Below are positions 7,529 through 14,349 of a stretch of 23,388 nucleotides of DNA, piece by piece (the stretch's first letter is position 1; each line of letters begins with the position of its first letter). The position numbers and the translations under genes are program-made. Under the pieces are notes generated by a model that saw only the letters and a program-made list of their open reading frames with translations, searched no databases and was not told the origin of the DNA. The stretch is from assembly GCA_051009015.1 (NCBI GenBank), contig JBPCWZ010000132.1, positions 1-23,388 of the forward strand, written 5' to 3'. Source of the DNA: JAHRAH01 sp051009015. GTDB lineage: Bacteria; Pseudomonadota; Gammaproteobacteria; Tethybacterales; Persebacteraceae.

Positions 7529-8592
7529 TGGACACTCTTCAAACGGGTTTGGAAGTTTTTCTGTCGCCCTATTTGGGCGCGTTTGCGTTGTGGGCTGCCG
7601 TGTTTGCCATAACGATGATCAAGATAATTGCCATCATCTTGCCGCTGATGGTTTGCGTGGCATATCTGACATACGCCGAGCGGCGCGTCATCGGGGCGAT
7701 GCAATTGCGCGTCGGTCCCAATATTGTCGGTCCTTTCGGCTTGCTGCAGCCGCTTGCCGATGCGCTGAAGTTGTTGCTGAAAGAAGTTGTATTGCCCGCG
7801 AAGGCGGGGCGGTTTTTGTTTTTGATAGCCCCGGCGATATCTCTGACGGCGGCTTTGGCGGCGTGGTCTGTCATGCCGTTTTCGCCGGAGGTTGTTTTGG
7901 CGGATGTCAATGCCGGTTTGTTGTTTGTTTTGGCGGTAACTTCCATGGGCGTTTATGGCGTCATCATCGCCGGCTGGGCGTCCAATTCCAAATACGCGTT
8001 TTTGGGCTGTTTGCGTTCGGCGGCGCAGATTGTATCTTATGAGATAGCGATGGGTTTTGCTTTGGTGACGGTTTTGATGGCATCGGGCAGTTTGAATTTG
8101 TCGGCGATTGTCGGCGGGCAGGCGGGGGCGAGTTTTTTGTCGTGGTACTGGCTGCCTTTGCTGCCGATGTTTGTGGTCTATTTCATATCGGGCGTTGCGG
8201 AAACAAATCGCGCGCCTTTTGATGTCGCCGAGGGCGAGTCGGAGATTGTGGCGGGTTTTCATGTGGAATATTCCGGCATGGCGTTTGCGATATTCTTTTT
8301 GGCGGAATACGCGAATATGATACTGATAGCGGCTTTGACTTCGGTGATGTTTTTGGGGGGTTGGCATCCGCCGTTTGATGTTGCGCCTTTTACCTGGGTG
8401 CCGGGTTTTGTCTGGTTTTTCGGCAAGATAGCGTTTTTGCTTTTTTGTTTTTTGTGGTTTCGCGCCACATTCCCCCGCTACCGCTACGACCAGATAATGC
8501 GCCTGGGCTGGAAAGTTTTCATCCCCCTGACCATCGTCTGGCTCGTCGTCGTCGGTATATGGATGCAAACCCCGCTATGGGTTTGGAACTGA
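7528..8592 (+). CDS. nuoH: NADH-quinone oxidoreductase subunit H
   Basis: Inner-membrane subunit of complex I that helps form the quinone-binding chamber where the peripheral arm meets the proton-pumping membrane arm. The 354-residue product has about eight hydrophobic segments and the family blocks YAERRVIGAMQLRVGPN, GWASNSKYAFLGCLRSAAQ, SYEIAMG, RAPFDVAEGESEIVAGFHVE and YSGMAFAIFFLAEYANM; the acidic loop in the last two is the quinone-site loop. Length is normal. The ATG overlaps the nuoG stop (TAATG), with GCAGGAG about 8 bases upstream. In most proteobacteria nuoI follows immediately. Here a promoter and an unrelated small gene begin within 15 bp, so the operon ends at nuoH and nuoI-N must lie elsewhere if complex I is complete. 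Confidence 0.97.
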   Translation: MDTLQTGLEVFLSPYLGAFALWAAVFAITMIKIIAIILPLMVCVAYLTYAERRVIGAMQLRVGPNIVGPFGLLQPLADALKLLLKEVVLPAKAGRFLFLIAPAISLTAALAAWSVMPFSPEVVLADVNAGLLFVLAVTSMGVYGVIIAGWASNSKYAFLGCLRSAAQIVSYEIAMGFALVTVLMASGSLNLSAIVGGQAGASFLSWYWLPLLPMFVVYFISGVAETNRAPFDVAEGESEIVAGFHVEYSGMAFAIFFLAEYANMILIAALTSVMFLGGWHPPFDVAPFTWVPGFVWFFGKIAFLLFCFLWFRATFPRYRYDQIMRLGWKVFIPLTIVWLVVVGIWMQTPLWVWN

Positions 8593-8599
8593 CAAAAGT

Positions 8600-8627
8600 T
8601 TGATTTTTTGCCGCATTCGGCTATAAT
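8600..8627 (+). promoter_or_regulatory. Sigma70-type promoter for the small membrane protein gene
   Basis: TTGATT (8600-8605), a 16-bp spacer and TATAAT (8622-8627) form the best full promoter in the window. It begins right after the nuoH stop and leaves a leader of about 22 nt with AAAGGAGC before the ATG at 8656. Confidence 0.6.
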
Positions 8628-8655
8628 GGACGGCAATAACCGAAAGGAGCAAACG

Positions 8656-8934
8656 ATGAACACTTTGGCAATGACCGACAAACTGCAAGCGGCGGGCGTC
8701 CCCGAGAAGCAAGCGCGGGCGCACATAGAAGTATTGCAAGATGCCACCGGCGGCTTGGCAACCACAGCCGACATACAGAAAATGATGGCGCAGTTGCGCG
8801 CGGAGTTGAAAGCGGACATGGCGCAATGGCGGGCGGATTTGGCGGTATTGTTGCTCAAAGTAACCATTGGCTCGCTGGTGGCGGCGACCGCTATTTTCAG
8901 TTTCGTCGTCAAAACGCTGCTGACCGTCGGTTAA
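8656..8934 (+). CDS. Small coiled-coil protein with C-terminal membrane anchor (DUF1640-like)
   Basis: 92 residues. An N-terminal part (TDKLQAAGVPEKQARAHIEV) is followed by a charged amphipathic helix (about residues 40-65, QKMMAQLRAELKADMAQWRA), probably a coiled coil, and one hydrophobic C-terminal segment (about residues 67-90). This plan resembles the bacterial DUF1640/CCDC90-like small proteins, often found near mobile or accessory genes and without a settled function. The ATG at 8656 has a strong AAAGGAGC site and a complete promoter upstream; a longer reading from 8608 would pass through that promoter. It is likely co-transcribed with the next gene, 51 bp downstream. Family assignment rests on architecture only. 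Confidence 0.7.
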   Translation: MNTLAMTDKLQAAGVPEKQARAHIEVLQDATGGLATTADIQKMMAQLRAELKADMAQWRADLAVLLLKVTIGSLVAATAIFSFVVKTLLTVG

Positions 8935-8985
8935 TTGGTGGGGGTAAAGCCGCTCCGGACGGCGGGAAATAAACAAGGAGAAAAC

Positions 8986-9648
8986 ATGACATCCCACAAA
9001 ATGAAACTGCAACAGGGCGGCGTCTGCATCGGCAGGCGTAAAATTGCGCTGAATAATTTTCCCCGCTTGCTGGTTGCCTACCGCACCGATTTCTTGCGTC
9101 CCGCATCGCGGAAGAGGCACTTTCCGCTGGAGAATCGGGGGGATGAGTGGTGCATGAAAGGGTTGCCCGGTAGCGCGGAAATTAAAAAGTTTGTCCCGGA
9201 TGTGTGCACTTGGGGCGGATATTCGGGCATCGCCGGGCGTGTGCTCAAAAATGCCAATATCCGCAAGGCGTTTGGCGAGGCGCTAAAATTCGCCAAAGAC
9301 GGCAAACAAGACGCAGCAATTTGTTCCCTGCTGGTGCTCAATGGTTTGGGGATATCCTTTGCATCCAAACACTTGCGGATGATGTCCTCCCGCACTTGCG
9401 TGGTGTTTGACAGGATACTGCAGGAAAACTTGCCATATCCGTCTGATGTTAGCGGCTATCGGGAGTTTTGCCGCGACTGTGTGCAATTGGCAAAATTGCT
9501 TAACGCCAGAGGCGTTAAGTATCCGCAGAAAGAATTGCAGGATGCATGCAACAAAGATGGCATAGCCACAAAGGTGCGCGCAAAATGGCGCGCTGCTGAT
9601 GTTGAATCCGCTATCTTTTATAGCGTATTCCCCAAAAGCGGCAAGTAG
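8986..9648 (+). CDS. Helix-hairpin-helix DNA glycosylase-like protein (OGG-fold candidate)
   Basis: 220 residues, no signal peptide. ATG 8986 has AAGGAG seven bases upstream, so it is preferred over an in-frame ATG at 8935. Residues around 120-150 read LLVLNGLGISFASKHLRMM followed by VVFDRIL. This resembles the helix-hairpin-helix G-h-G-x3-ASK loop and the following Asp of HhH-GPD/OGG-type glycosylases, where a Lys in the hairpin and a downstream Asp are catalytic. The N-terminal half (FPRLLVAYRTDFLRP, WCMKGLPGS) shows nothing I recognise. Together with the promoter and small membrane protein upstream it makes a two-gene unit placed where nuoI would be expected. Its 3' end faces a strong hairpin. 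A base-excision or defence-linked role is possible but is inference. Confidence 0.65.
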   Translation: MTSHKMKLQQGGVCIGRRKIALNNFPRLLVAYRTDFLRPASRKRHFPLENRGDEWCMKGLPGSAEIKKFVPDVCTWGGYSGIAGRVLKNANIRKAFGEALKFAKDGKQDAAICSLLVLNGLGISFASKHLRMMSSRTCVVFDRILQENLPYPSDVSGYREFCRDCVQLAKLLNARGVKYPQKELQDACNKDGIATKVRAKWRAADVESAIFYSVFPKSGK

Positions 9649-9731
9649 CACGGCACGAGGCAAGGCGCGTTAGCGCCATTGCCTCGTGGATTGATGGCGA
9701 GTGTGCCTGCAGTTAAAACGATAATCGCCAT
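9618..9731 (-). CDS. Possible 37-residue peptide
   Basis: A short reading frame starts at 9731 with AAAGGAGAGAACA before the ATG, one of the best ribosome-binding sites in the window. It begins MAIIVLTAGTLAIN, runs through the hairpin at 9654-9688, and stops at 9618 inside the opposite-strand glycosylase-like gene. It follows the outer-membrane protein gene by 32 bp. The hydrophobic start and strong site are suggestive, but the rest has low protein character (PRGNGANAPCLVPC). It may be a truncated remnant that kept its start. Not recognised. Confidence 0.25.
   Translation of the reverse strand: MAIIVLTAGTLAINPRGNGANAPCLVPCYLPLLGNTL
9654..9688. terminator. Strong hairpin between converging transcripts
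   Basis: Left arm CACGAGGCAAGGCGC and right arm GCGCCATTGCCTCGTG pair with a single bulge around a GTTA loop. It begins 5 bp after the stop of the glycosylase-like gene and lies downstream of the opposing outer-membrane protein gene. No T-tract follows on either strand, so classical intrinsic termination is not assured; it could instead protect mRNA ends. Confidence 0.5.
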
Positions 9732-9763
9732 TGTTCTCTCCTTTTGTGTGGTTGTGGATTCCG

Positions 9764-10159
9764 TTAAAACGAGTATTTGACGCCGACGGCAACGCCGTCA
9801 TAATCCAGCGACTCGCCCTTTGCGCCAAACGACAACTTCGTCGCATCGGAAAGCGAATAAACCGCCTTTGGCATTCCATCGCCGCCGTCAAAAGACCAGC
9901 GGCTATCCGGCACGGCATTGTTGTTGCTTGCAGTGACAACGATGAGGTAGAGAGCCAGCGTAGCAACCCCGGCAACACCGCATACCCATCCCCTGTCTTC
10001 GTCATATACCGCCAATGCCGCGCCCGCCGCGCAACCGACGCCACCAGCCAGCAATCCGCCGGCAATATGACTGCCATTTTCCGCCTTCGCGACAGGGGCA
10101 AATGTTATCGCGGCGGCGAGAGTCGCCGCCGAAAGTATGGTTTTCAGTTTTGTTTTCAT
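9764..10159 (-). CDS. Small exported protein with outer-membrane beta-barrel C-terminus
   Basis: 131 residues. A clear Sec signal peptide (MKTKLKTILSAATLAAAITF onward) ends in AKA, with cleavage expected after residue 26. A Gly/Ala-rich stretch and a hydrophobic segment (VAGVATLALYLIVVTA) follow. The last 30 residues read as a beta-hairpin ending in GVKYSF, the terminal-Phe signature recognised by the BAM complex. The mature length of about 105 is short for a full barrel, so it may be a shortened barrel or a Gly-zipper membrane protein with a barrel-like tail. The ATG at 10159 is preceded by AAAGGAAA; a reading from 10225 would spoil the signal peptide. It probably has a leader of about 120 nt with inverted repeats. 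No family is recognised. Confidence 0.65.
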   Translation of the reverse strand: MKTKLKTILSAATLAAAITFAPVAKAENGSHIAGGLLAGGVGCAAGAALAVYDEDRGWVCGVAGVATLALYLIVVTASNNNAVPDSRWSFDGGDGMPKAVYSLSDATKLSFGAKGESLDYDGVAVGVKYSF

Positions 10160-10221
10160 TGTTTTTCCTTTCGGTGTTTGTTTGATTGAAGGCGAACTTG
10201 CGCTCGCCGCCGCCGCCCGAC

Positions 10222-10345
10222 ACAATGTCAGGCGATTGCTAACAAATCAACGCGAATTGATGTCCCCGGTATTTCCCCGGAGGGTATTATATTCTCGGGT
10301 CGCCCGACAGGGGCAAACACGAAGATTTGTTAGCGGGGACATTGT
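10222..10345. repeat. Inverted repeat framing a divergent promoter region
   Basis: The left arm holds ACAATGTC (10222-10229) and GCTAACAAATC (10238-10248). The right arm holds their reverse complements GATTTGTTAGC (10324-10334) and GACATTGT (10338-10345). The arms enclose about 75 bp with the putative -10 box of the leftward outer-membrane-type gene. Further small stems (ATCAA-N6-TTGAT) occur inside. Possible roles are twin operator sites or a structured leader. Confidence 0.45.
10286..10291 (-). promoter_or_regulatory. Putative -10 box for the outer-membrane-type gene
   Basis: TATAAT on the minus strand in context GAGAATATAATACCC. If used, the transcript has an untranslated leader of about 120 nt before the ATG at 10159, much longer than other leaders here. 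No clear -35 is seen. Confidence 0.4.
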
Positions 10346-10387
10346 AGCACAGAATTGGCATTTGTCAAGCCCCCCGCGCAAAAATGT

Positions 10388-10393
10388 TAGAAT
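10388..10393 (+). promoter_or_regulatory. Putative extended -10 box for the gene at 10451
   Basis: TGTTAGAAT (10385-10393) fits an extended -10 element. TTGTCA at 10362 is a possible but widely spaced -35 (20 bp). The leader is about 50 nt and ends in AAGGAGG. Confidence 0.45.
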
Positions 10394-10450
10394 CGGCAGT
10401 GTTCGCTGGTTGGTAGCGGCGCACAAAGTACAAAAAACAAGGAGGAAAAA

Positions 10451-10780
10451 ATGACAGAAATGAAAAACTACAATAACAGCACGATAGAGGTGTGCTTTGC
10501 GCCCGGGCTTGACATAAACTCGCTTGCCGTTGCCTGCACGGTCAAAATTGAAACAAAAGAACAGGGGCAGCACATTCGCGTTGAGTATGACTTTGGCGGC
10601 AGCACAACCGCTTATGAAGGCGCGAAAGATGCGGGCGGCGTTTTTCGTCTGGACGGGGTGCAGGGCGAAAAGGGGCAGGCTACTTTGTGCCGGCTCAATG
10701 ATTCCGTTTTGGTCGGAGATTGGATAACGCAAGAACCGGCGGGGATGCGCGGGCTTTGGAAAATAAACCTGGACGAGTGA
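10451..10780 (+). CDS. Unknown 109-residue soluble protein
   Basis: Not recognised. The ATG at 10451 is preceded by AAGGAGG with ideal spacing, so translation is likely efficient. The protein has no signal peptide or membrane segment. Its pattern is beta-rich: alternating hydrophobic/polar strands such as IRVEYDFGG and ATLCRLNDSVLVGDW, with Gly-containing turns. The end WKINLDE recalls small lipocalin-like or beta-sandwich domains, but there is no diagnostic motif. It ends 34 bp before dapA, which has its own -10 box, and it starts after a divergent region shared with the outer-membrane-type gene. Confidence 0.65.
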   Translation: MTEMKNYNNSTIEVCFAPGLDINSLAVACTVKIETKEQGQHIRVEYDFGGSTTAYEGAKDAGGVFRLDGVQGEKGQATLCRLNDSVLVGDWITQEPAGMRGLWKINLDE

Positions 10781-10800
10781 TTGCCGGGCGGTTATTAAGT

Positions 10801-10806
10801 TAGAAT
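10801..10806 (+). promoter_or_regulatory. Putative -10 box for dapA, near-leaderless
   Basis: TAGAAT ends 8 nt before the dapA ATG at 10815. A start site 6-8 nt after the box falls on or next to the start codon. No Shine-Dalgarno sequence lies between. Confidence 0.45.
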
Positions 10807-10814
10807 AATGCCCG

Positions 10815-11696
10815 ATGAATGCGGGAGTTTTTGGCGGGAGTATTGTTGCCGTTGTTACGCCGATGGCGGCGGGGGGCGCGGTTGATAACGGCGCGCTGCG
10901 GACGCTTCTGGAATGGCACATTGCATCGGGCAGCGAAGGCATTGTCGTCGCCGGAACGACCGGCGAGTCGCCCACGCTTTCGGTTGACGAACACCAGAAA
11001 CTCATCGCCGATGCCGTGGACATTGTCGGCGGCAGGATTGCCGTCATCGCCGGAGTCGGCGCGAATGCGACTGCCGAGGCGGTCAATCTCGCCCGCCGCG
11101 CAAAGGCGGACGGCGCGGATGCCGGGCTTTCGGTCGTCCCGTATTACAACAAGCCGGAGCAGGAAGGGCTTTACCGGCATTTTTGTCAAGTTGCCGATGT
11201 TGCGGATTTTCCGGTGTATCTTTACGATGTCCCCGGGCGGTGCGCTTGCAGTTTTGCCGATGATACTTTGTTGCGCTTGTCGGCGCATGGCAATATTGCC
11301 GGGCTCAAAGATGCTACCGGCGATGTTGAGGTTGGCAAAAGGCGGATGGAGTTGCTGCCCGATGATTTTGTTATGCTCAGCGGAGACGACAAAACCGCAT
11401 GCGCGTTTATGCTTGCCGGCGGCGGCGGCGTGATATCGGTGACGGCAAATGTCGCCCCGGCGATGATGCGCAAGATGACCGATGCCGCCCGCAAGGGCGA
11501 CACTGATGCGGCAACGGCGGCGGACAACCCCCTCGCCGCTTTTCATCGGGCACAATCGGCGCAGAGCAATCCGATACCGGTGAAGTTTGCCCTTGCCGAT
11601 GGCGGCAAAATCCCGCCGGGCATACGGCTGCCCCTGACGCCGCTTGCCGCCGAATATCATCCCAAAGTGCGCGAAGCGGCGCGCGGCTTGTCTTAA
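10815..11696 (+). CDS. dapA: 4-hydroxy-tetrahydrodipicolinate synthase
   Basis: Condenses pyruvate with aspartate-4-semialdehyde in the first committed step of diaminopimelate/lysine synthesis, in the cytoplasm. The 293-residue product is the family length, and the active site reads with a constant offset of 4 from E. coli DapA: Thr48-Thr49 in GTTGES, Tyr111 in YYNKP, Tyr137 and Arg142 in LYDVPGR, and the Schiff-base Lys165 in LKDATGD. GVISVTANVAP carries the usual late conserved loop. All catalytic residues are present. The start at 10815 gives the typical N-terminus (FGGSIVAVVTPM); the -10 box is only 8 nt upstream and no ribosome-binding site is seen. The bamC-like gene follows after 28 bp with no obvious promoter, as in gammaproteobacteria, so these are probably co-transcribed. 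Confidence 0.97.
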   Translation: MNAGVFGGSIVAVVTPMAAGGAVDNGALRTLLEWHIASGSEGIVVAGTTGESPTLSVDEHQKLIADAVDIVGGRIAVIAGVGANATAEAVNLARRAKADGADAGLSVVPYYNKPEQEGLYRHFCQVADVADFPVYLYDVPGRCACSFADDTLLRLSAHGNIAGLKDATGDVEVGKRRMELLPDDFVMLSGDDKTACAFMLAGGGGVISVTANVAPAMMRKMTDAARKGDTDAATAADNPLAAFHRAQSAQSNPIPVKFALADGGKIPPGIRLPLTPLAAEYHPKVREAARGLS

Positions 11697-11724
11697 TACA
11701 AACACAACAATTCAATAAACTGCA

Positions 11725-12924
11725 ATGACGAAACCAAAACCGAAACGCATGGCGGTGCTTGCCGCCTTATCTTTGTTGCTGGGTGCTTGCGCCGCGCCGT
11801 CCAAGGTTGAGGATTTGCTTGCCGGTCGGCGGGTGGATTATGGCGATACGGAGTTGCAAAAAAGCCGCGCCCTGCAATATCCGCCCGACCTGACGGCGAT
11901 AGAAGCGGCGGGCGGCGATGTGTCGCTGAGCGAATACCGGCTGGACAAAGTCCCGCTTGCTACCGATATTGCGCCTTCGGATGTGTCGGCGCGGGTGATA
12001 TACCGCAAAAGCGGCAACTTGCGCTGGCTGACGGTGGAAGACGAAACCGGCAAAGTGTGGGTGCGCGTGCGCGCGTTTTTGGCTGATGCGATGGGCTTTC
12101 CGCTGGCGGAAGAATCGCCCGGCCTGGGCGTGATGGAAACGCAGTGGCTGAACTTGCGCGCCGCCCCGCCGGGGGTAGGGCTTAGCGGCTTGCTGGACAA
12201 GGTGCTGGGGCGGGTTTATGACAGCGGCGACCGCGACAAATTCCGCGTGCGTTTTGAAGAAGCCGACAGCGGCGCGACCGATGTGTATATCACGCACCGC
12301 CACAGCATCGCCCGCTTTACGCAGGCAAACCGGCAGGGCACGGCGGTATTCGCCGGTTTTGAACCGCAAAGTTCCAATCCGGAATTGGAAGTGGAAATGT
12401 TGCGAAGGTTGATGCTGCATTTTGCCGGTTTGGACGATGTGGACGAAGCGGAAGGCGATGCCGAAAGCGAAAGTGAAACCGAAGGCGAAAGCGAAGCCAA
12501 AACCGAAATAGAAGAGTCGGTTGATGAAGAGATAGCATCGGCGGAAGCGAAGGCGAGCGGCGATTATGAATTGACCGAAGGGCGGCTGCTCATTCGCAAA
12601 CCTTTGGCAGAGGCGTGGCCCCTGGTTTTTGTCGGCTTGGACCGCGGCGGGTTTAGCGTTGAAGACCGCGATTTTATTGAGCGCGCTTTTTATATCCGCC
12701 ACAGCGGCGAGGGCGATTTGTTTGCCGGCGAAGAGGGCGGATTTTTCAATAACTTGTTTGCCGCCGACGAGCCGGTTGTGCGTGACCTTAAATTGACCTT
12801 GGCACCGCCGGAAGGCGGGCGTTCGCAAACGGCGGTGACGGTTGCGGCGATTGACGACAAAGGCGAACTGACGCCGGAACAATCCCGGGCGTTTTTGGAT
12901 TTGTTGCTGAAAAACCTGCCCTGA
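11725..12924 (+). CDS. bamC: BamC/NlpB-like outer-membrane assembly lipoprotein
   Basis: Lipoprotein component of the BAM complex that folds barrel proteins into the outer membrane. The 399-residue product begins with a lipoprotein signal, lipobox LLGAC, with Cys22 to be lipidated. A BamC-like N-terminal segment follows (RRVDYGDTELQKSRALQYPPDL), then two helix-grip-type domains (about residues 95-235 and 285-399) with SGNLRWLTVED near the start of the first. The position directly after dapA is the classical one (old name dapX). Between the domains is an unusually acidic linker rich in Glu, Ser and Asp (about residues 237-282), longer than in E. coli BamC, which is about 344 residues. Overall similarity to E. 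coli is low, so the name rests on architecture plus gene order. Confidence 0.85.
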   Translation: MTKPKPKRMAVLAALSLLLGACAAPSKVEDLLAGRRVDYGDTELQKSRALQYPPDLTAIEAAGGDVSLSEYRLDKVPLATDIAPSDVSARVIYRKSGNLRWLTVEDETGKVWVRVRAFLADAMGFPLAEESPGLGVMETQWLNLRAAPPGVGLSGLLDKVLGRVYDSGDRDKFRVRFEEADSGATDVYITHRHSIARFTQANRQGTAVFAGFEPQSSNPELEVEMLRRLMLHFAGLDDVDEAEGDAESESETEGESEAKTEIEESVDEEIASAEAKASGDYELTEGRLLIRKPLAEAWPLVFVGLDRGGFSVEDRDFIERAFYIRHSGEGDLFAGEEGGFFNNLFAADEPVVRDLKLTLAPPEGGRSQTAVTVAAIDDKGELTPEQSRAFLDLLLKNLP

Positions 12925-12949
12925 CTGCCGGCGGGGCGGGTATGGCGCG

Positions 12950-13699
12950 ATGCAGTTTTGCACTTTGGGCAGCGGCTCGCGCGGCAATGCTCATCTGATA
13001 GAGCATCGCGGCACGACTCTCCTGCTGGATTGCGGTTTTGCGCTGTCCGGTTTGCGGCGGCGGCTGGCACAAAGGGCGGTAGCACCGGCGGAGATAGACG
13101 CGGTTTTAATCAGTCATGAACATACCGACCATGTTTGCGGCTTGCGGCGGTTGCTGGCGGAGACGGGTTTGCCGGTTTATATGACGCGGGGGACGGCGGC
13201 GGCGATGCACCGCCCGCAAGAGTGGCGGCGGATAGAGGAGGGCGGCGTGTTTTCAATCGGCGAGTTGCAGGTTTTGCCTTTTGGCGCATCGCACGATGCG
13301 GCGGAACCGGTGCAGTTTGTTTTTGACGATGGCGAGCGGCGGCTGGCGGTTATTACCGATGTCGGCGAAGTACCGCCGCGGTTGTCGGGCGGCATTTTGC
13401 AAAACCTGTCGGCGATTATCGTGGAATGCAATTATGACAAAGCGATGCTGGCGGCAAACCGCAACTATCCCCCGGCGGTCAAAGAGCGCATTGCCGGGGC
13501 GCTGGGGCATTTGGACAATTCCGCGGCGGCGCGGTTGATAGCGGAGGTCAATCATCGGGGGTTGCGGCATGTTGTCGCCGCGCATCTGAGCGAGCAAAAC
13601 AACAGCCCCGAATGCGTCCGCCGCGCGCTACACAAAGCATGCGGCGGAAAACTCACCATCGCCGGACAGCGGGAAGGCACCGGCTGGCTGGTTTTATAA
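12950..13699 (+). CDS. MBL-fold metallohydrolase, YycJ/WalJ-like
   Basis: 249 residues. The metallo-beta-lactamase signature HEHTDH sits at residues 56-61, after the strand LLLDCGF and the typical N-terminus FCTLGSGSRGNA. A later His (FGASHDAAEP), an Asp in VITDVG and a His in the C-terminal AAHLSEQNNSPE complete a two-metal site. The family includes YycJ/WalJ-like 5' exonuclease or phosphodiesterase proteins; the substrate is not fixed here. It starts 25 bp after the bamC-like gene, in the common dapA-bamC-MBL order that purC often follows. Here the gene-free repeat field follows instead. ATG 12950 gives the standard N-terminus. Confidence 0.9.
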   Translation: MQFCTLGSGSRGNAHLIEHRGTTLLLDCGFALSGLRRRLAQRAVAPAEIDAVLISHEHTDHVCGLRRLLAETGLPVYMTRGTAAAMHRPQEWRRIEEGGVFSIGELQVLPFGASHDAAEPVQFVFDDGERRLAVITDVGEVPPRLSGGILQNLSAIIVECNYDKAMLAANRNYPPAVKERIAGALGHLDNSAAARLIAEVNHRGLRHVVAAHLSEQNNSPECVRRALHKACGGKLTIAGQREGTGWLVL

Positions 13700-13745
13700 A
13701 AGCGGGAGTTTGACCGCTCCTTTCGTCATTGCCGCCTCTTTCGTC

Positions 13746-13765
13746 ATTCCCGCGAAAGCGGGAAT
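13746..13765. repeat. dRS3-like palindromic repeat
   Basis: Perfect ATTCCC-N8-GGGAAT with interior GCGAAAGC, the same form as the Neisseria dRS3 unit and similar short palindromes in other proteobacteria. Related copies lie at 14330-14349 and, in ATTCCGGC form, at 14200 and 14240. Confidence 0.65.
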
Positions 13766-13796
13766 CCACCGGCGCGATTAGCGGCGCGTTATAAAA

Positions 13797-14032
13797 GCCC
13801 TGAAAGGGCGACATGGTCATAGCACGGGGCAACGCCCCGTGAATCGGCGTATTAAACAAATAAGCCCTGAAAGGGCGACCGAAAACAATAGCGGCGATTA
13901 TGATGATGTCGGCGGGGTTTTTGCCGGGCTTTGCCCTGCAAAAGAATGGGACGCCCTTTCAGGGCTTGATACATTGAAATGCCGACTCACGGGGCGTTGC
14001 CCCGTGCTATGAACAGGACGCCCTTTCAGGGC
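13797..14032. repeat. 80-bp composite inverted repeat
   Basis: The left arm 13797-13876 and right arm 13953-14032 are collinear inverted copies around a 76-bp centre. Each arm begins and ends with GCCCTGAAAGGGC and has the palindrome CACGGGGCAACGCCCCGTG (or its complement) at offset 26, at 13823-13841 and 13988-14006. The second GCCCTGAAAGGGC begins at offset 67 in both arms. Every sub-block is itself palindromic, so the DNA can form alternative cruciforms. It resembles dispersed REP-type elements. Confidence 0.8.
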
Positions 14033-14192
14033 TATAACAAAACACGGGGAGCGGATGGGCGACGATATGTTATAACGCCATTGGGGGCAAGCACAAAGTT
14101 TTGACCTGCGACAAGGACGGCAAGCGGCGGTTTTGTAATGAACTGCCCGCATAAACGGGAATCTACAAAACCGCCTTTTGGGCGAAAAAAAA

Positions 14193-14266
14193 CCTCGTCA
14201 TTCCGGCGAAAGCCGGAATCTCATAAAAGGCAAAGGGAGATTCCGGCGTTCGCCGGAATGACGAGG
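14193..14266. repeat. 30-bp inverted pair of dRS3-like units
   Basis: 14193-14222 and 14237-14266 are reverse complements at 29 of 30 positions, separated by 14 bp. Each arm contains a 20-bp palindrome, ATTCCGGC-N4-GCCGGAAT, at 14200-14219 and 14240-14259. RNA from either strand would fold into a long stem, so it may also act as a bidirectional transcript end. Confidence 0.7.
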
Positions 14267-14329
14267 AGGGGGGCGACAAAAACGGCAAGCGGCGGTTTTG
14301 TAATGTCATTCCCGCCTTTTAACGCCGTC

Positions 14330-14349
14330 ATTCCCGCAAAAGCGGGAAT
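14330..14349. repeat. dRS3-like palindromic repeat
   Basis: ATTCCCGCAAAAGCGGGAAT, the closest copy to the 3' end of the ankyrin gene (19 bp away). The stem may also serve as transcript end for that leftward gene. Confidence 0.6.

Noticed and set aside
7204..8568. 454-codon minus-strand open frame opposite nuoG/nuoH
   Set aside because: Antisense of nuoH membrane segments, giving Arg/Gln/His-rich peptide; no domain features.
11767..12987. 406-codon minus-strand open frame opposite the bamC-like gene
   Set aside because: The plus strand has a lipobox, domain architecture and gene order; the minus frame has none.
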